A DNA stretch of 64,000 nucleotides from Syngnathus acus (Eukaryota > Chordata > Actinopteri > Syngnathiformes > Syngnathidae), in the NCBI RefSeq assembly GCF_901709675.1, contig NC_051094.1, forward strand, positions 2,768,501 to 2,832,500, written 5' to 3'. Made by a program: the position numbers and the translations under genes. Shown here one piece after another: positions 1-15,653 of this stretch. The notes below the pieces were generated by a model that worked only from the letters and a program-made list of their open reading frames with translations, was not told the DNA's origin and ran no database searches. How positions within the stretch are numbered: the first letter of the stretch is position 1; each line of letters starts with the position of its first letter.

Positions 1-2033
1 CGGCAGATGGTCTTTCGCTTAACGCTCTCGTAGACTTTGGATCACATTTAATTGTCGCCGCTTCACATTTACAGTACGTGTAGACGAGGCATCGATCGTA
101 AGCACACGCTTCGTTCTTTCGTGGCGTACAGTTGTGTCTAGGAGCCGGTGAGTGATCAAAAGCTCCTTTCACACCAAGCGCAGTGTTCAAAGTTGTCTCT
201 GGGGACATATGGACTGTCTCCTGGTACCAAGTTAATGGGAACACATTTGCTACTTTGAAACCATGCTGACACCCAAAGCCTTGAAATGAACGAGGCAGCA
301 ATTTCTGCCCTACTTCATGGAGGACAGTAACATATTGTCCGTATTAAACTTTCAAGCGTTTACTGCGCAGCGGTACCTTGACGTACCACCGAGCTTGTGA
401 CTCATTTTATTTGGATTGAACTGTATGTGGCCCAGCCCTCCCCTAAAAACACATTTATTTGTTAGATTTTTTTTTTCAATAAAGAAATATAGCAACAGTA
501 TATTGCAAAATATAATAAAAGAACTAGAGAACATTAGAACTTCAAAAATAAGCTGTCTGTCTAAGGGTGAGAGGGATTGTTGATTTAGCGATAGAAATGA
601 AAAATAAAAACACATTTCTACAGGACTAACCCAACTAATTGAATACAGTAGATAATGGTGATAGCATTATACTGCTGGACAAAACAGCGCTGATAAAATC
701 ACACACGCCCTCCTTCCTCTTGTTGTTTTGTAGCTTTGGCGAACAGGCTTATGCTATATCCAGATGGGCCGCTAATGAACGTAAACAGTGGGGCTCTCTT
801 ACTTAATCAGCCAATCAGTCGAGCGGAATGGGATAAACCTCCCTGGTAATTGCCGGAGACACTGGAGAATATTAACAACCTGCGGCGTAATTGTCGCTAA
901 TGAACGAGAGGCTGGGGTTAGCCTCACGTGTTTTCGCTCGTAATTAGCGTGGCCGACGATAAATGCGGTACAAATGTTGTTAGCGCGACAGTACGATGAG
1001 CTAGCTCGCGTTTAACATTACTACAGGAGCATGGAATGTTTAAAAAGAAAAATCTGACTTCATGCCAGTTAGTCGCTAGCAGTTAGCATTCACGTGTACA
1101 AGTCGCACATTCTGACCGTTGCTTTACAAAGTAATAATATTTTCAATTTGGCCGAATCTGCGGGAAATTTTCCAATCTCTGTCAGAAGATGCGACCCCTA
1201 AAACAAATTTGCATACTGGGATTTGGACTCGGACCCCCCTGTGTGAAAAACCGTATGCTAGACCATATGGGATACATGTTGACCACATGGGGAACAAGTC
1301 TAACACTTGGTCTTCGTCACGTGACTAATTTGACCTCAGTGCTGACTAGCTAGCACTACACTCTAAATTCCTCCGCCTCTTCCTGTACCATACGGCACAT
1401 AAAATGAACTGAATAGATTGAAGCGGAGGCGGCGGAACTAGCATGAGCCCGCGCGATGTTGCTAGTCTGGCATCTGTCCGCACCGCATCTGGCCTAAATA
1501 CTTGTCAATGACTCTCACTTGACTCTTTCCACTCCATACCCTGGCTCCGGTTCTGAATACATGTGTGTTATGTTATATTATGGGCTGGTATCGCAAAGGC
1601 TTGGCGACCGGTCCAAGTAGGAAGTCGACTGAGCGCTGTGTTGTTTTGGGCAGGACCATATTTGTCTCTGCTCTGTCAGCGAGTAGGTGGTCTGGACTCT
1701 GTCTTGCTTGTATTCCACCAAGGGCACCCAAGAGAGAAAGTGCGCCAGCATGAAAAACCAACACACACACACAAGTCTGAATAAATGATGTCGTTTAATT
1801 TTTACATCTTCATCAAAATCGACTTTTTTTTTTTTATTATTATTACCTGGCAGGCCAATGTGAATAAAACGTCACGGCTATGTGGGTGGCGGTTTTCCGA
1901 GTCGGGCTTTGAAGAAAATACTCCAAAAACAGACACACATATTTCTCAATAGAATCTTTGCTCCGTATCAAATATAAAATACACTTGAATATTGATTTCC
2001 CATAACTTCAATGAGTTACTTTGCTTTACACAG
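1..2033. other. pdlim5 intronic DNA
   Basis: No exon could be supported here on either strand. Around 760-960 the sequence is non-repetitive and rich in homeodomain-like TAAT cores (cgctaatgaacg twice, ctcgtaattagcg), which is how conserved non-coding elements often look. Conservation cannot be tested from this window alone. Confidence 0.5.
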
Positions 2034-4080
<2,047 letters not shown>

Positions 4081-4274
4081 CTTTTTTTCCTCTCTGATGG
4101 CTTTTTTAAAAAGAAGCAATTTCTTTATTTGTGTGTGTGTGGGGGGGGGGGGTCTTTGTCTAACAGTTTAACAGTTTTGTATTTTATCATAGAGACTGTT
4201 TTTCAAAACACAATTTACATAATAACAATTTCTTTTACGTATATTTTATCGTCTCACAAAAATGTGCGTAAAGT

Positions 4275-4280
4275 AATAAA
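4275..4280 (+). terminator. candidate pdlim5 polyadenylation signal AATAAA
   Basis: A canonical AATAAA lies 195 bases after the pdlim5 stop codon in AT-rich sequence, which suggests a short 3' UTR of about 0.2 kb. Other AATAAA-like motifs exist further on, so alternative ends are possible. Confidence 0.5.
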
Positions 4281-4482
4281 AACCTCATCTGCAGTTGATT
4301 ATTGGTGGAGATTGCAACATTTTACTCTTAAATTATTGATTTAAACACATCGGTGATACATTTTCACATTATGCATTCATAGTATAATTCTTTTGCTTTT
4401 ATCAACATTTTTAACATGATCTCAAATTCTCTTTCTTTTTCATAACTAGAAGGTGGTGATGCATTATTTTATACAGTTGAGC

Positions 4483-4685
4483 CTTTATTTTATTTTATTT
4501 TATTTTATTTTATTTTATTTTATTTTATTTTATTTTATTTTATTTTATTTTATTTTATTTTATTTTATTTTATTTTATTTTATTTTATTTTATTTTATTT
4601 TTTATTTTATTTTATTTTATTTTATTTTATTTTATTTTATTTTATTTTATTTTATTTTATTTTATTTTATTTTATTTTATTTTAT
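4483..4685 (+). repeat. (TTTTA)n pentanucleotide array, about 200 bp
   Basis: About 40 TTTTA units with a register break near 4600, just downstream of pdlim5. A shorter TTTTA run recurs at about 11109-11133. Confidence 0.97.
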
Positions 4686-7600
4686 CAATCTGACGCGAAT
4701 CCGACAGTGTGCGCTTGCTGTCGCACAGCACAGGCGCAGGCACGTACAGGTACGCGCACGCATGACGTGCGCGTACTCACACACGAGCACGGCGAAGAGT
4801 CTGCAGACTGCAGAGGCAGTTCACAAGAGATCCAGACAAGTCGCATCTTTTCCACCAGCCGGACATCGTGACAGGACACCACAGGTAGGAAAGCAGTTGC
4901 TCGAGTTGAATGTTTTTTCACGCTTTCAGAAAGGAAAACGTGTTCAATGAAGTTACTTGCAGGTCCAGTTCAGGTCAAACCGCTGTTGCAAAGTCAATAG
5001 CAACTTAGCACGTTTTTTAATAGCCTAACCGGTTTACTAGACTGTATATGGTGTTTGGTTATATAACGAGGTGATAAATACGTATATTTTTATTTGAAGA
5101 TGGGGTCTAAATGACTAAAATCACAGCAAACATTTACTACATTGCCCCCCCCCCCCAAATAATGCGAGGGACTAACTGTGGTGACCACTGATGGGAAAAG
5201 CTGAAACTATGTCCAAACTTACTATAATAATAATAATAAACGTCATCTCCCATCTCTTACTGTAATAGTTTTAAAAGAACAATTATATACATATATTTTT
5301 TTAAAGCAAAAAATTAAAAGTATATTAATAAAATCATTTGTAGGAAATAGTCAAGATCCCCCCCAAGAAAGATATCATTTTTAAGGGAAAAATATTTGAG
5401 ATTTACGAGAAAATAGTTGACTTATTCCCCCTGAAATTTTATATTTAATGTAATTATTGAAGTTCTTTTTTTCTTTTTATAACAATCTATTATTGGAGCA
5501 GGCAATGTTAAAAATTATACAGTATATCTTGACACTAATGCTAAGGCTGCTCCAATGCAAAGCCAAAGAAAAAGCAAAGGACGTTGTTATACCAATGCTT
5601 GTCGACGGTGTTTGTTATATAGTTATCATTTTTGTTTCTCAATTTTGTTTCTCTACAACCACATTAAAGTGTGTCTGTGAACAGTTTTCTTAGTTTACGT
5701 AAATAAGCGGCAATCTTATTTGGGGCTAGAACACATGATGCAAATCTGCCATGCGGCCACATTGGCTCAATTGGCTGTGTAATTGAGTTTCACATTGCGG
5801 CTCGCCTCACTTTTACTTTGTGTATGTGCATATAATGTGTGTGTGTGTGTGTGTGTGCGTGGTTTGGGGTAGCCTAATAGCATCAGATACCCCGTGATTC
5901 GAGACAAGGTGTCTGATTCTAACAATTTAAACATTACCGGCGCCTTCGCGTACGTGCCACTTTATTAGGTACGTCTGTATCCCATTCTACCGCGTTGTTC
6001 TTCTGCAGGTACCTCACGCACGACATGTTGCCAAATTAGCATATCAAAGGTTCAAGTGATTCGGGTCGTGTCATGTCAAATGTATTCAAATCGTTTTCCC
6101 CCCATTGAAATGAATACAAATGTTGTTAATCTGTTCCAACCGCTCCAAAAAAAAAAAATTGTAATGTTTTTTTAACAACAAAAGTAGCACTCTGTTTTAC
6201 TGAATAAAAAACTTGGCAGTATAATGCATACAAACATTAATGTCCACCTTTAAGCGTGTCCAGCTATTGTTTCCAGATCCTCCCTTATCTTCATCATCAG
6301 GTTCATGACTTTGCTCTTACTGCTGCACCCCCTCAGGGTGGACCATGATGGTCTCATGATGGAGCGATCCTCTATAATTCACGCAGGGCACACAGTTCAG
6401 TCACGCCCCTCCTGTCTTTACCTTCTCTTCTCGAATGATGTTACGAAGAGTTGCCTTTGAAACATTTCCCGCCCTCCCTTAAATGCTGATTACAGACTCT
6501 GCCCTTAAAGACCGATAGTAGTCATCAGTGAAGATAGCAAACAGAATTATCTGAAAAGAACTAAATTGTTAGCTGGAGTCGCACCAAAACTTTGGATTTC
6601 AAATATATTTTTGGGAATCACATTTTGAAGACCAAATTTGAAGTTTAATTCTCATGAAATGACTTATTGTCTTCTAGTCTATGTTAAAAAATACGTATAA
6701 GTAACCAAATTGATACCTTATCTGTTTGGAGTTGAGATTATTGACCTAAGAATCGATTCCTTCCCTCTTCTGGCCACTTTTCCTTCACACCGTCAACCTT
6801 TCCATTTTTTTACAGAAGTTGCGCAATCTAACTTTGAAGTCGAAAGGCTGTTTCTGGTTTTCACCTCCTTCTGCCGGTGTTTGGCTTGGCTTAGTTCAAA
6901 CCAAAAGTAATCACGGCCCACGTCGGCCGTTCTGGGGAACAAGAAAAAAAGGAGTGATGAGTGGCGCCCTGAGAGGGGAAGAGGGGGATTAGAAAAGACC
7001 GAGGGCAATGTGAAAAGAACGATAAGCATCTGGATCCACTTGGCCCTAATTTCACAGCTAACTTTTACGACCCCAAATTTTCGTGCCGGCTCTTCTTTGA
7101 GGCACCGTTTCGTCAGTGAAGTATTTCCCTCGGAGCAAATATCGGGGAGCAACTTCATATTGTTGATTTCTTCTTTTGTTTTTAAAGAACCACTTGATGG
7201 TTTTTCAACGGCAACATTCATTCTTGACCAGTGTTGCTTGGTTGTTTTGTTAGAGATCAACCTTTCGGCTCTAAAACTTCCTCTGATGTTTTGCTAGCTA
7301 AAAATGAGCTAATGGTTGCGCTGCCCACGCGGCTCTCTCTCTCCCTCTAGCGCCACCCGCTGGTCTTGTCACAACCAATTCTTTCCTCCATGTACTTCTT
7401 GCTTTCCTCGGTTTAAAATCAGCTGGCGTCGCTGGTTTGTGTATCTATTTCTTTACAGCTATCGAACCAAGATAGCAAAAGTATTTAGCATTAGCCATGG
7501 ATGAGCGGGAAGCGTAAAACTATCCTCCTCGCCAAGTGCGAGATGTTGATGATGGGTTACACGAGAAGAAAATGTGCTCACCGATCTCATCCTGATTTCC

Positions 7601-9933
7601 ATTTGGCCACCAACTTCCCTCGAGTCCCAAATTCATATTGTACCCATCCGAGTGTTTCATAAAGTAATTTATCCGCTGTGATTAAATCTGATTCATGTAA
7701 ATTAAATTTCACCCCAGCGATATTGACTTTAAAGCATATAAAATCAAATCTCAGGAGGGGGCTGGCTCTTCATTTGTGCGTCCAGTGGATTTATTCATTT
7801 CCATCTCTCACAATTAGCGTTAAACAGGCTTCTGGGAATCTTTTGTGGGCCGCTGCGTAATGCTTATTGAATCACCTTATTGACGTACGTTATGTAACAT
7901 CACATCTTCTGGCTGGTTTCTTGCCGCGCGTCCCACACAGACGAGAGGGCCTTTCACCAAGAGACTTGTCGACGGCATCGTGCCAGGTTGTCCGGCAGAT
8001 CTTATTAGGCGAGTTTAAATTCTGTTTAAAGAAGCAGCTTCGACCAGACGTCCCAACGCTAAATTAGCTTTTGCCAGATCCCAAATACACATATGTGGAA
8101 CCCAGAGTAGCATTTGCATTATTTACCTTTGTAATCTGTCATTGTCGCGTAGTTAATACTCAGAGGTGGCAAATGTAATTTACACTGAGAGGACGGGAGC
8201 TGATGACATCATTGACGATAAATGTTCTAACCCACGTCGAGCACGAAAACGGCTGCCGTGCGCTCGGCCGTTTAATAGCCCAAATGACGCTGGAAGCTAT
8301 GCTTTTATGAGCCGTAACCTTTGAACCGTGTCCACTCGGCATCCTGTCACCAGAAGGGGGAGAAGAAAAAAAGAACTCCAATCCGATCCAGTTAGACATC
8401 GCAAGCGAGATGCTTGTCAAATCTCCAAAATGTATCCGAGCAACCAAAGAACTTCACTCCATTGTGACAGGCGAGTGTCGATTCTTGTGATTGCCAAGTA
8501 AAAGATAAGGTGATGGTGCGCAGCTTGTCAGAGACTCCACGCACACACAAAGAACACTGAGCTCTCCAGCATTGCCCTCGGGTTCAGGTTCTCGCTAATC
8601 AACGCTGCGCACAGCCGTGACTGTTCAGTTCCAGGGCACTGGAGATGGATGGGGGAAATGGAGTCCAAGAAGGGTGGAAGGAAGGAAGGAAGGAAGGAAG
8701 GAAGGAAGGAAGGAAGGAAGGAAGGAAGGAAGGAAGGAAGGAAGGAAGGAAGGAAGGAAGGAAGGAAGGATGGATGGTGGGAGGCAGGTGGGGGTTCTCC
8801 TTGCATGATTGATGTTTCCATGTTGATTCAAATTGTGACTTCAACACAGCAGTCTTTTATATAAATGCTTCATTTCTTTACGTCAACTATATCGTTAGGA
8901 GTTTCAAATGTCGAGAGGTCACTGAATTTGAAAGAAGCGCTTCTGGTGCTTGATGACAGGTGGTGAAGATATAAACGATTTCGTTTATTATTGTTAAAAC
9001 TGCAGCTATGTTTTTGGCAGTCCATATTAAGTTGATCCTGAACTTTCTGCTTTCCATGTTCTCAGACAACAAAGGAGGCTCATTGGGTGGATTGAATTTT
9101 TTTTTGAAACCCCTTTCCCCCCCCCTCCAGGCTGTGACCGGCCTCATGAACGTCTCCAGACACAAGGGCTCTGTCCGCCATCTGACAATGATTAGGCTGC
9201 GGCCTCCCTCAATACATGTCAAGCCCGCACACTCAATTGCACGGCAGCGCACCTTTATAACGCGGTCAAACGAGCCACCCGGACATTTAAGTTTTTTTTT
9301 TTTTGCAGGAAATGTCAATCAGAGGAGAACTTATAGTTTTCAGAGCAGGGGAAGGGAGGGGGGGGGGGTGACAGCAACTCAGTATGGAGAAAAATAATGA
9401 CTGAGCTTGAGGCGGAAAATCTGACCTTGTCTATATGGTAATTGTAGAAATGACAAACTAAAGCCAAAAGAAATTGTAATCTTATTTTTATTACAATTGA
9501 TGAAAGTTGTTAGGTGACCTGTTACAACCTGCTGCGTTGAGATGAACAAATATTTCGCTACTTCACTTCACACATTAGCTCCTTGTTTGATATTGCCGGG
9601 TAAAGAAAAAAAAACAAAATGTCCAAGTGAAAGTCTATCGAGGTTGTAATGGGTCACATCCTTTTAGCCTGCCGCTTTCTATCTCACTCACCTCTTAAAA
9701 TGAACACTGCTGTGGTGGCCCGTCACACATGTTCATGCGCCATGCTGCTCTTCACACCTTTGCAAGGTGACTAAAGGAAAGTAGCAGGATGTCAGCGTGT
9801 CAAAGGTCATCAGTGACCGGTGGTAGGTGTCGCCAGTGGGACTCTCTTCATCTACTGTTAATACTCTTCAAAAATGTTGGTGTTTTGATTGCAGAGCTTG
9901 CTTTTAAAGGCTTTTTTAATTTTTTTTGTTGAA
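4686..9933. other. intergenic DNA between pdlim5 and bmpr1b
   Basis: No coding exon is supported. It contains short repeat remnants: at 5955-5972 a piece with the motif CACTTTATTAGGTAC, shared with the 29-31 kb array, and at about 6100-6480 a stretch with a TTAATCTGTTCCAACC-like motif and then decayed sequence, perhaps an old DNA transposon. The stretch 7600-8450 is unique-looking and not AT-biased, so it is a possible regulatory region. Confidence 0.5.
8676..8770 (+). repeat. (GGAA)n microsatellite
   Basis: About 24 uninterrupted GGAA/GAAG units. GGAA repeats can act as ETS-factor platforms in vertebrates; nothing here shows that role. Confidence 0.97.
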
Positions 9934-9944
9934 ATAAAATCACT

Positions 9945-10300
9945 GGCGGGTCGGTGGGGCACTGGGTAGCACGCCCGCCTCACAGTTAGGAGGGTGCGGG
10001 TTCGATTCCACCTCCGGCCCTCCCTGTGCGGAGTTTGCATGTTCTCCCCGGGCCCGCGTGGGTTTTCTCCGGGCACTCCGGTTTCCTCCCACATCCCAAA
10101 AACATGCTTGGTAGGCCGATTGAGCACTCCAAATCGTCCCTGAGTGCGAGTGTGTATGGATGTTTGTTTCTGTGTGCCCTGCGATTGGCTGGCAACCGGT
10201 TCAGGGTGTCCCCCGCCTACTGCCCGATGACGGCTGGGATAGGCTCCAGCACGCCCGCGACCCCCGTGGGGACTAAGCGGTTCGGAAAATGGATGGATGG
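9945..10300 (+). mobile_element. tRNA-derived SINE with 11-bp target-site duplications
   Basis: The head has a tRNA-like promoter: an A-box-like stretch (GGTAGCACGCCCGCC) and a B box (GGTTCGATTCC). A conserved body follows (TTTGCATGTTCTCC, GGTTTCCTCCCACAT) and it ends in GGATGGATGG. It is bounded by identical 11-bp copies of ATAAAATCACT at 9934-9944 and 10301-10311, the signature of retrotransposition. The body is of a type I recognise as very common in teleost genomes. Fragments of the family recur at about 14405, 41736 and 54145. Confidence 0.9.
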
Positions 10301-10795
10301 ATAAAATCACTAGTGGGTGGGCAGCTTGTGTGTGGCTGATCCGAGTAGGCCACATGACTCATCGTCGACATGAATGCACATTCTGTTCACACGTTTACTG
10401 TTGACAAACTCCACATATTTGATCCCAAATGTTTTTTTTTTTTGGGACCCAAAATGTCTATGGAGTGTCTGTCTTACTGAAACGGTGCAGGGTGGGTGGT
10501 TTTCTGGCCTTGCTTGGCGGATGGTGGTCATGTTTGATGAGTGTATTAGAAGCCAAGCTAAAAATGAGAATTGAGTTGCAGGGGTGAGCCGTCATTGACT
10601 GCCTGCCTTGCACTTTGCATCAAGCTCGAGATAGAAAATGCTTGGATGGAGTTCCAGAGTTATACGTTCCACACCCACCTGCAATGAGTGAAAATCCTGA
10701 AATGTTTATCTCCGACTGTTATCTCCGACATTTTCTTGGCAGTCAATACTTGGCTTGTCTTAATTATAATTCATTATTAATTCTTCTTCTTTCAG

Positions 10796-10892
10796 GCACC
10801 ATCTTACCTGCCAGTGTTTTCATCGGCAGCGCGGCGAGGCGAGGAGAGCAATGACACTCTGTAGCAGCTGAGTGAAAGAAGGGATTTAGAAG
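10796..10892 (+). other. candidate non-coding 5' exon (possibly bmpr1b 5' UTR)
   Basis: A strong polypyrimidine tract and acceptor (CTTCTTCTTTCAG, ending 10795) precede 97 bp of locally GC-rich sequence (GGCAGCGCGGCGAGG) followed by a consensus donor (AG|GTAAGC from 10893). The + strand frames I read through contain stops, so it would be untranslated. It lies upstream of bmpr1b on the same strand. Mammalian BMPR1B has several untranslated 5' exons, which makes that link plausible but unproven. Confidence 0.35.
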
Positions 10893-12885
10893 GTAAGCCT
10901 CCTCCCTGATCCTTTTCGGAAGAGCCAAAGCATGAGGCGCACCGCCGGACTCTCGCAGTGACAGCTCCGCTTTTGATACCTGAGCGATAGATTGGGAAAC
11001 CGACACCTCCTTTTCTATTTTCCTCAGTTAAACGTAAAGCACACGGAGACTATTTTTGCGCATTCAGAATTTATACACTGCCAGGTAGCAGGAGGAAGAG
11101 TACCTTGTTTTTATTTTATTTTATTTTATTTTATCTCACATGCCGCTCTTAGAACGTTTATGATAGACGTCCAAAGAAAGACTTCTTGAAAGTTGGTGTC
11201 ATCATGATTAACGTCGGATGGGAAACCTAGATGAGCCTCAAAATGATTTCATATTTTTGCAAGAAAGAATAACAAGCATACAGCAAAAGCAGCTTACCCG
11301 TGGTTGTTCCATGATTACTTTTCAGAGTTTTTATATTATAGATGAGTCACCAAACACAACATGGTCATTAGTCAGCAAGTGTGAGTTGTTTTTACACACC
11401 AATATATTGAGGCCAGTCTATCATCATATAGTTTTTCCATCGTTGCCTCACGCTCGAGAGAGTCCGGGTTCGCATCTGGGCTTAGGCTTTCACGTGTTGT
11501 TGTCCGTTCGGGTGATTCATTTGACTTTGTTTTAGTTTGATTTCATTCGATTCCACTGTTTTATTATTTTTAACGCTCGTATGACACAACATGTTAAATG
11601 ATGAAACCTGACCCCACATCAACTCGCTTCATTCCTGTTTTTAAATTCTCCTTCATTTAGAACAACTTGGAAGTCACCCTGACCTGATTGTGTTGAACTG
11701 CGGAGGCCCCTCGCACTGCATATTTGTCATTCTTTATTTTCAGACATGAATGTCACCTTTTATTTAGCTAAATAGACTCATTTTAATTGCCTTTTTCTCC
11801 CATCTAGTAGTTTGATTTACGGGCAACTTGGCATTTTTACCACCCTAAATATGAATTGACTTCTTTGTCCGACAGTGTGCCTTATACCGTAACAGACAGG
11901 CGTACACATGCACGCACACACTTTCACACTCACACACACACAGAAGGGTGTAAGAGTAGTTTATTATGTGGCCATAAAAGCAAATGTGCGAAATTCATCA
12001 AGTGTGAGTTAACTTGGTTTTTCGCACTAGACCTGCCCACCGGGTTGTGTTTGTTTAAAATGTTTTCTTGCTATTTTAGTCGAGGTGGAACGAAACGTGG
12101 GAGTGGACGACGTCCAATAAAGTGTGCAGTTCTTGGCGCACTAAACAAAACATCGCATGAAGTCACCGTTTTGACGTCAACACATCAAATAATGTGACCC
12201 GGCGGGGGGTAGACCTACTCTGTTACTGTCAATGATAGAAAACGTTTAATTGAGTTTGTCCACCAGAGGGTGCTATACCTGTCGGTCCAAACTTCCTTTG
12301 TCATCTCCGGGTGTCTTCCTACTCAAGTAGCCGTCTGTTGACTTGAGGGCTCCCGGCAGCCGTCAAGAGCAGCAGCAGAAAGTACTTAGCGCTCTAAAAG
12401 CGGGAACGGCGGGCTTTGTCCTAATCTCTGTTTGGGCCACGACGCAAGCCGAAATAAACCACTGCAAGGGGACACCTCTGTTTACCGGCAAACGCTGACT
12501 TCAGCGGGCACGGAAGGCGTCATCGCCGTGCCAGTTCACTGAGCCGTTTTTTTTCTTTCAGCTTTTGTGACTTTTCTTTCCGTACGAGTCGTCACTTCAT
12601 TAAGTTCAAATGTTTTTCCCCCCAATTGTCAACTTGCAGGTTTTTCTTTGGCGACCTCAGTACGTGTCGAAATGAAACACGTATGATGTCATTTAGCCAG
12701 CTTGTATAAAAACACCGCAGTCATTTCTGCCAACTAAAGTGGAAATATCCAATCAATATTTCTGAGAGATGAAATTGAGCAAAGCTTCACAAGCTAGGTA
12801 TTTTGGGAATATGACAGCATTGTGGAAAGTGTTTGCTTGCACCTTTTTGCCATCTTCCCTGTTTGTCACATGCTCCAGAAGGTCG

Positions 12886-12902
12886 CCCCCCCCCCCCCCC
12901 CC
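12886..12902 (+). repeat. poly(C) tract
   Basis: Seventeen consecutive C residues. Similar tracts lie at 13658-13677 and 22340-22364. Homopolymer length is prone to sequencing error. Confidence 0.9.
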
Positions 12903-13088
12903 TCGGATACACTCCCATTGACGGAGTGACCTTGAGGGTGTTAGGAGTGTTGATGTTTGTTTGGAGGTTGCTTCGATTCCTCCGATCGCCGCGAGGTCAC
13001 ATGGCGCTGACATCAAAGGGAAGAATTTCTTCCCGGGTGACAACGAAGAGCTCTTATGTTCATTCTGAACGTGCCACTGTCTAGCTTA

Positions 13089-13256
<168 letters not shown>

Positions 13257-13657
13257 GGCTTTTCTTTCTGCACAATTTGGTGGAGGTGCAACACACGAGT
13301 CACACAACATTGCGGAAAATTATTTTGAATCTCCCAAGAGCAAAAATCGCCATATAATTGACAGCCGTTGAAATGCATTAAGGAGAAAATGTTCTTTCAT
13401 GCAGTGTGAATTTTTCAAATCATTAATATCAGTATCGGCCTTGAAAAATCCTTGTCGTGCCCGAGTTATCGGTGCTTTCTCAGCCTTGGCCATCACTGGT
13501 GCCCTTGGGAGATGAAGTTTTGTTGAATATCTGAGGCTTATCTTGGCTGGATTGTCCCACATATGGACCGTTCCACTTTAGAGGACCCGTGTGTATGAAT
13601 CTTAAAATCCTTGTATTCCTTGCTCAACAAGTCACGTGCATGCCGAGCTGTGAGCTT

Positions 13658-13677
13658 CCCCCCCCCCCCCCCCCCCC
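13658..13677 (+). repeat. poly(C) tract
   Basis: Twenty consecutive C residues followed by TTTTTCCC, in non-coding DNA. Confidence 0.9.
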
Positions 13678-13959
13678 TTTTTCCCTCAACGGGGCTCGGT
13701 GTTTTGTTTTGATGTCCTCCACCACCGGAGGCAGATGAATGGGCCTCGGGGTGGGGGTTGGAGGGCTGTTCCTGGTGCTGAGGGGGCGCTTTGGACATGT
13801 TAAAGGACACCTGTTGGGCTTTAGGAGGGCCTCCTCATGATAGACAGGTTTCCGCTTCAGGTGGCAGTCATTTCTCTTAAGCTTGGCAGGAGTGTCAGCG
13901 GGATCTCATTGTATGGATGTACGTTGGTTGTGGGCTTGTGCCTGTAATGAAGTGTTTGG

Positions 13960-14048
13960 TCCATATATAAGGCGCACCGGACTATAAGGCGCACCTTTGA
14001 GAAAATTTGAGGTCTTTAGGTGCGCCTTATAGTCTGGAAAATACGGTA
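13960..14048 (+). mobile_element. solo right end of a TIR element (AAGGCGCAC family)
   Basis: About 89 bp match the right end of the complete element at 44851-46692. It shows the CCATATATAAGGCGCACCGG subterminal motif, a second TATAAGGCGCACC, the GAGAAAATTT spacer and the terminal AAAATACGGTA. No left end is present nearby, so this is a truncated or internally deleted copy. Confidence 0.75.
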
Positions 14049-15648
14049 TTGCAAATGGGTCCATATGCAGTTATGTGTATGCATTAGGCACACACACAAG
14101 CACGCGCACACATATTCCCTGGCTCACATGTCACTGCTCTTCAGGGAGTAATGACAAGATTGAGTTACTCTGAATAAGTGTGTGTTGCTGCCGTTGGTAC
14201 CTTAACCACTTAACCAACTTAACTGACGCTGCCCTCACTGTTTCCCTGACCTTAATTACCTCCAACTCTTTTCCTCTCCCTTGCACGGAGAAACTCATGT
14301 CGTATGTAGAAGCACAGAAAAGAAAATGAGTTTTCCATGTAATTGTAACATTACACATCTACCAAATTAATATTGCGTGTGATGAGATCTTCTTCGGGGA
14401 TTGTCCGAATTTCGATCCATGTAAGCCGTTCAGAAACGGATGAATGGACAGATGGATATTCTAACAATAATACTTAATACTAATATTGTAAGAAAAAAAA
14501 ACCTACATTCATGAGTTTTACACAGCACCTCAGTGCTGCTCCTTATAAAATAAAATGATCAAATGTAACGCTACACTGCAACTTGAATTTTGGACTTATC
14601 TTATCTTAAACTCCAAACAAGAGACAGCGATATAGCAGGACAACAAAGCTTAAGATCATAGTTCATACAAAAGGCAGTATCTGCTCTTAGCTTGAACGGA
14701 CAACTGCTCTGATGAGTTGGTGAGATGGCCACACTCAAACTCGCACAGTGGCATGTTTGTACGTGTCCGACCCGTTAGCTGGGGGTCATCTGTGGGGAAG
14801 AGGGGTCAAGGTGTTGTATTTCAGCTGCAGAAGGCTCCTCTGTTCACCACTGAATGGACACTGCCACAAGTATCTTCTTATGGAGCTTAAAGGAAGGAAG
14901 GAGAAATAGTAGATGGAGGAAATGAGCCGTCATGCGTACAGATTGCAGTATGATAGAGATCTTAATGACACGTTAGACTAATAACAGCGCATACGTTTCA
15001 ATTATGCACCTAATCATTTGATGCTGTCCCTGTACATGTATGCGTCTGTTTGTGTGTATGTGTGTTATAGTGCTCGCTCTATATTTGGGAGCTGGAGCCA
15101 AGCTAGCGACCCCGACGCTCACCCCGCACCTGCCCTGTGTGTACGTGCATGCCTGTGTGGAGACACACACACACACGCTAGCATGTGAGCTTTTGAAAGC
15201 AAGCGTGTCCCGTTACGTGTCCGTTTGCGCTCGGCAACACAAAAAGAAGCACAAGGACTCAGACGCAATGTGTTGATTAAAAGAACGTAAGTGGCTATTG
15301 TAAACATGAACGGCTAATCTTGCCAAAGAAAAACATCCAACTCGCTTCCCCCCCTCCAATTGTCAGCCTTCATCCCACAAAGTAGCTATTTAATAAAAAT
15401 AGACTAGATGTGCCCGCTTCAATATTGTAACTGCAATTTAATACTTTATGCGATTTTTTTTTTTTTTTTCCTCCCTTAACTCTCTTGTCTCTCTTCTATT
15501 ATGATGTCTACCCTCCCTCATTCCATCACCCCCCCTTCCCCCTCTGCCACCCCACTAATTGCCACTTGTTGGGGAGCATCCCGGGAACTCATTAATTGGT
15601 GAAGAGGAGACAGGTGGCGCCACAATGTTGTGATGCTCCTTGTTTGTG

Positions 15649-15653
<5 letters not shown>

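Noticed and set aside
4453-4950. 165-codon frame rich in FYFIL
   Set aside because: Translation of the (TTTTA)n array.
6100-6480. Possible Tigger/pogo-like transposon remnant
   Set aside because: One motif resembles such ends, but no matching opposite end or transposase could be read, so it is only mentioned as intergenic content.
9858-10355. 165-codon minus-strand frame
   Set aside because: It runs through the SINE at 9945-10300; such frames recur wherever this SINE inserts.
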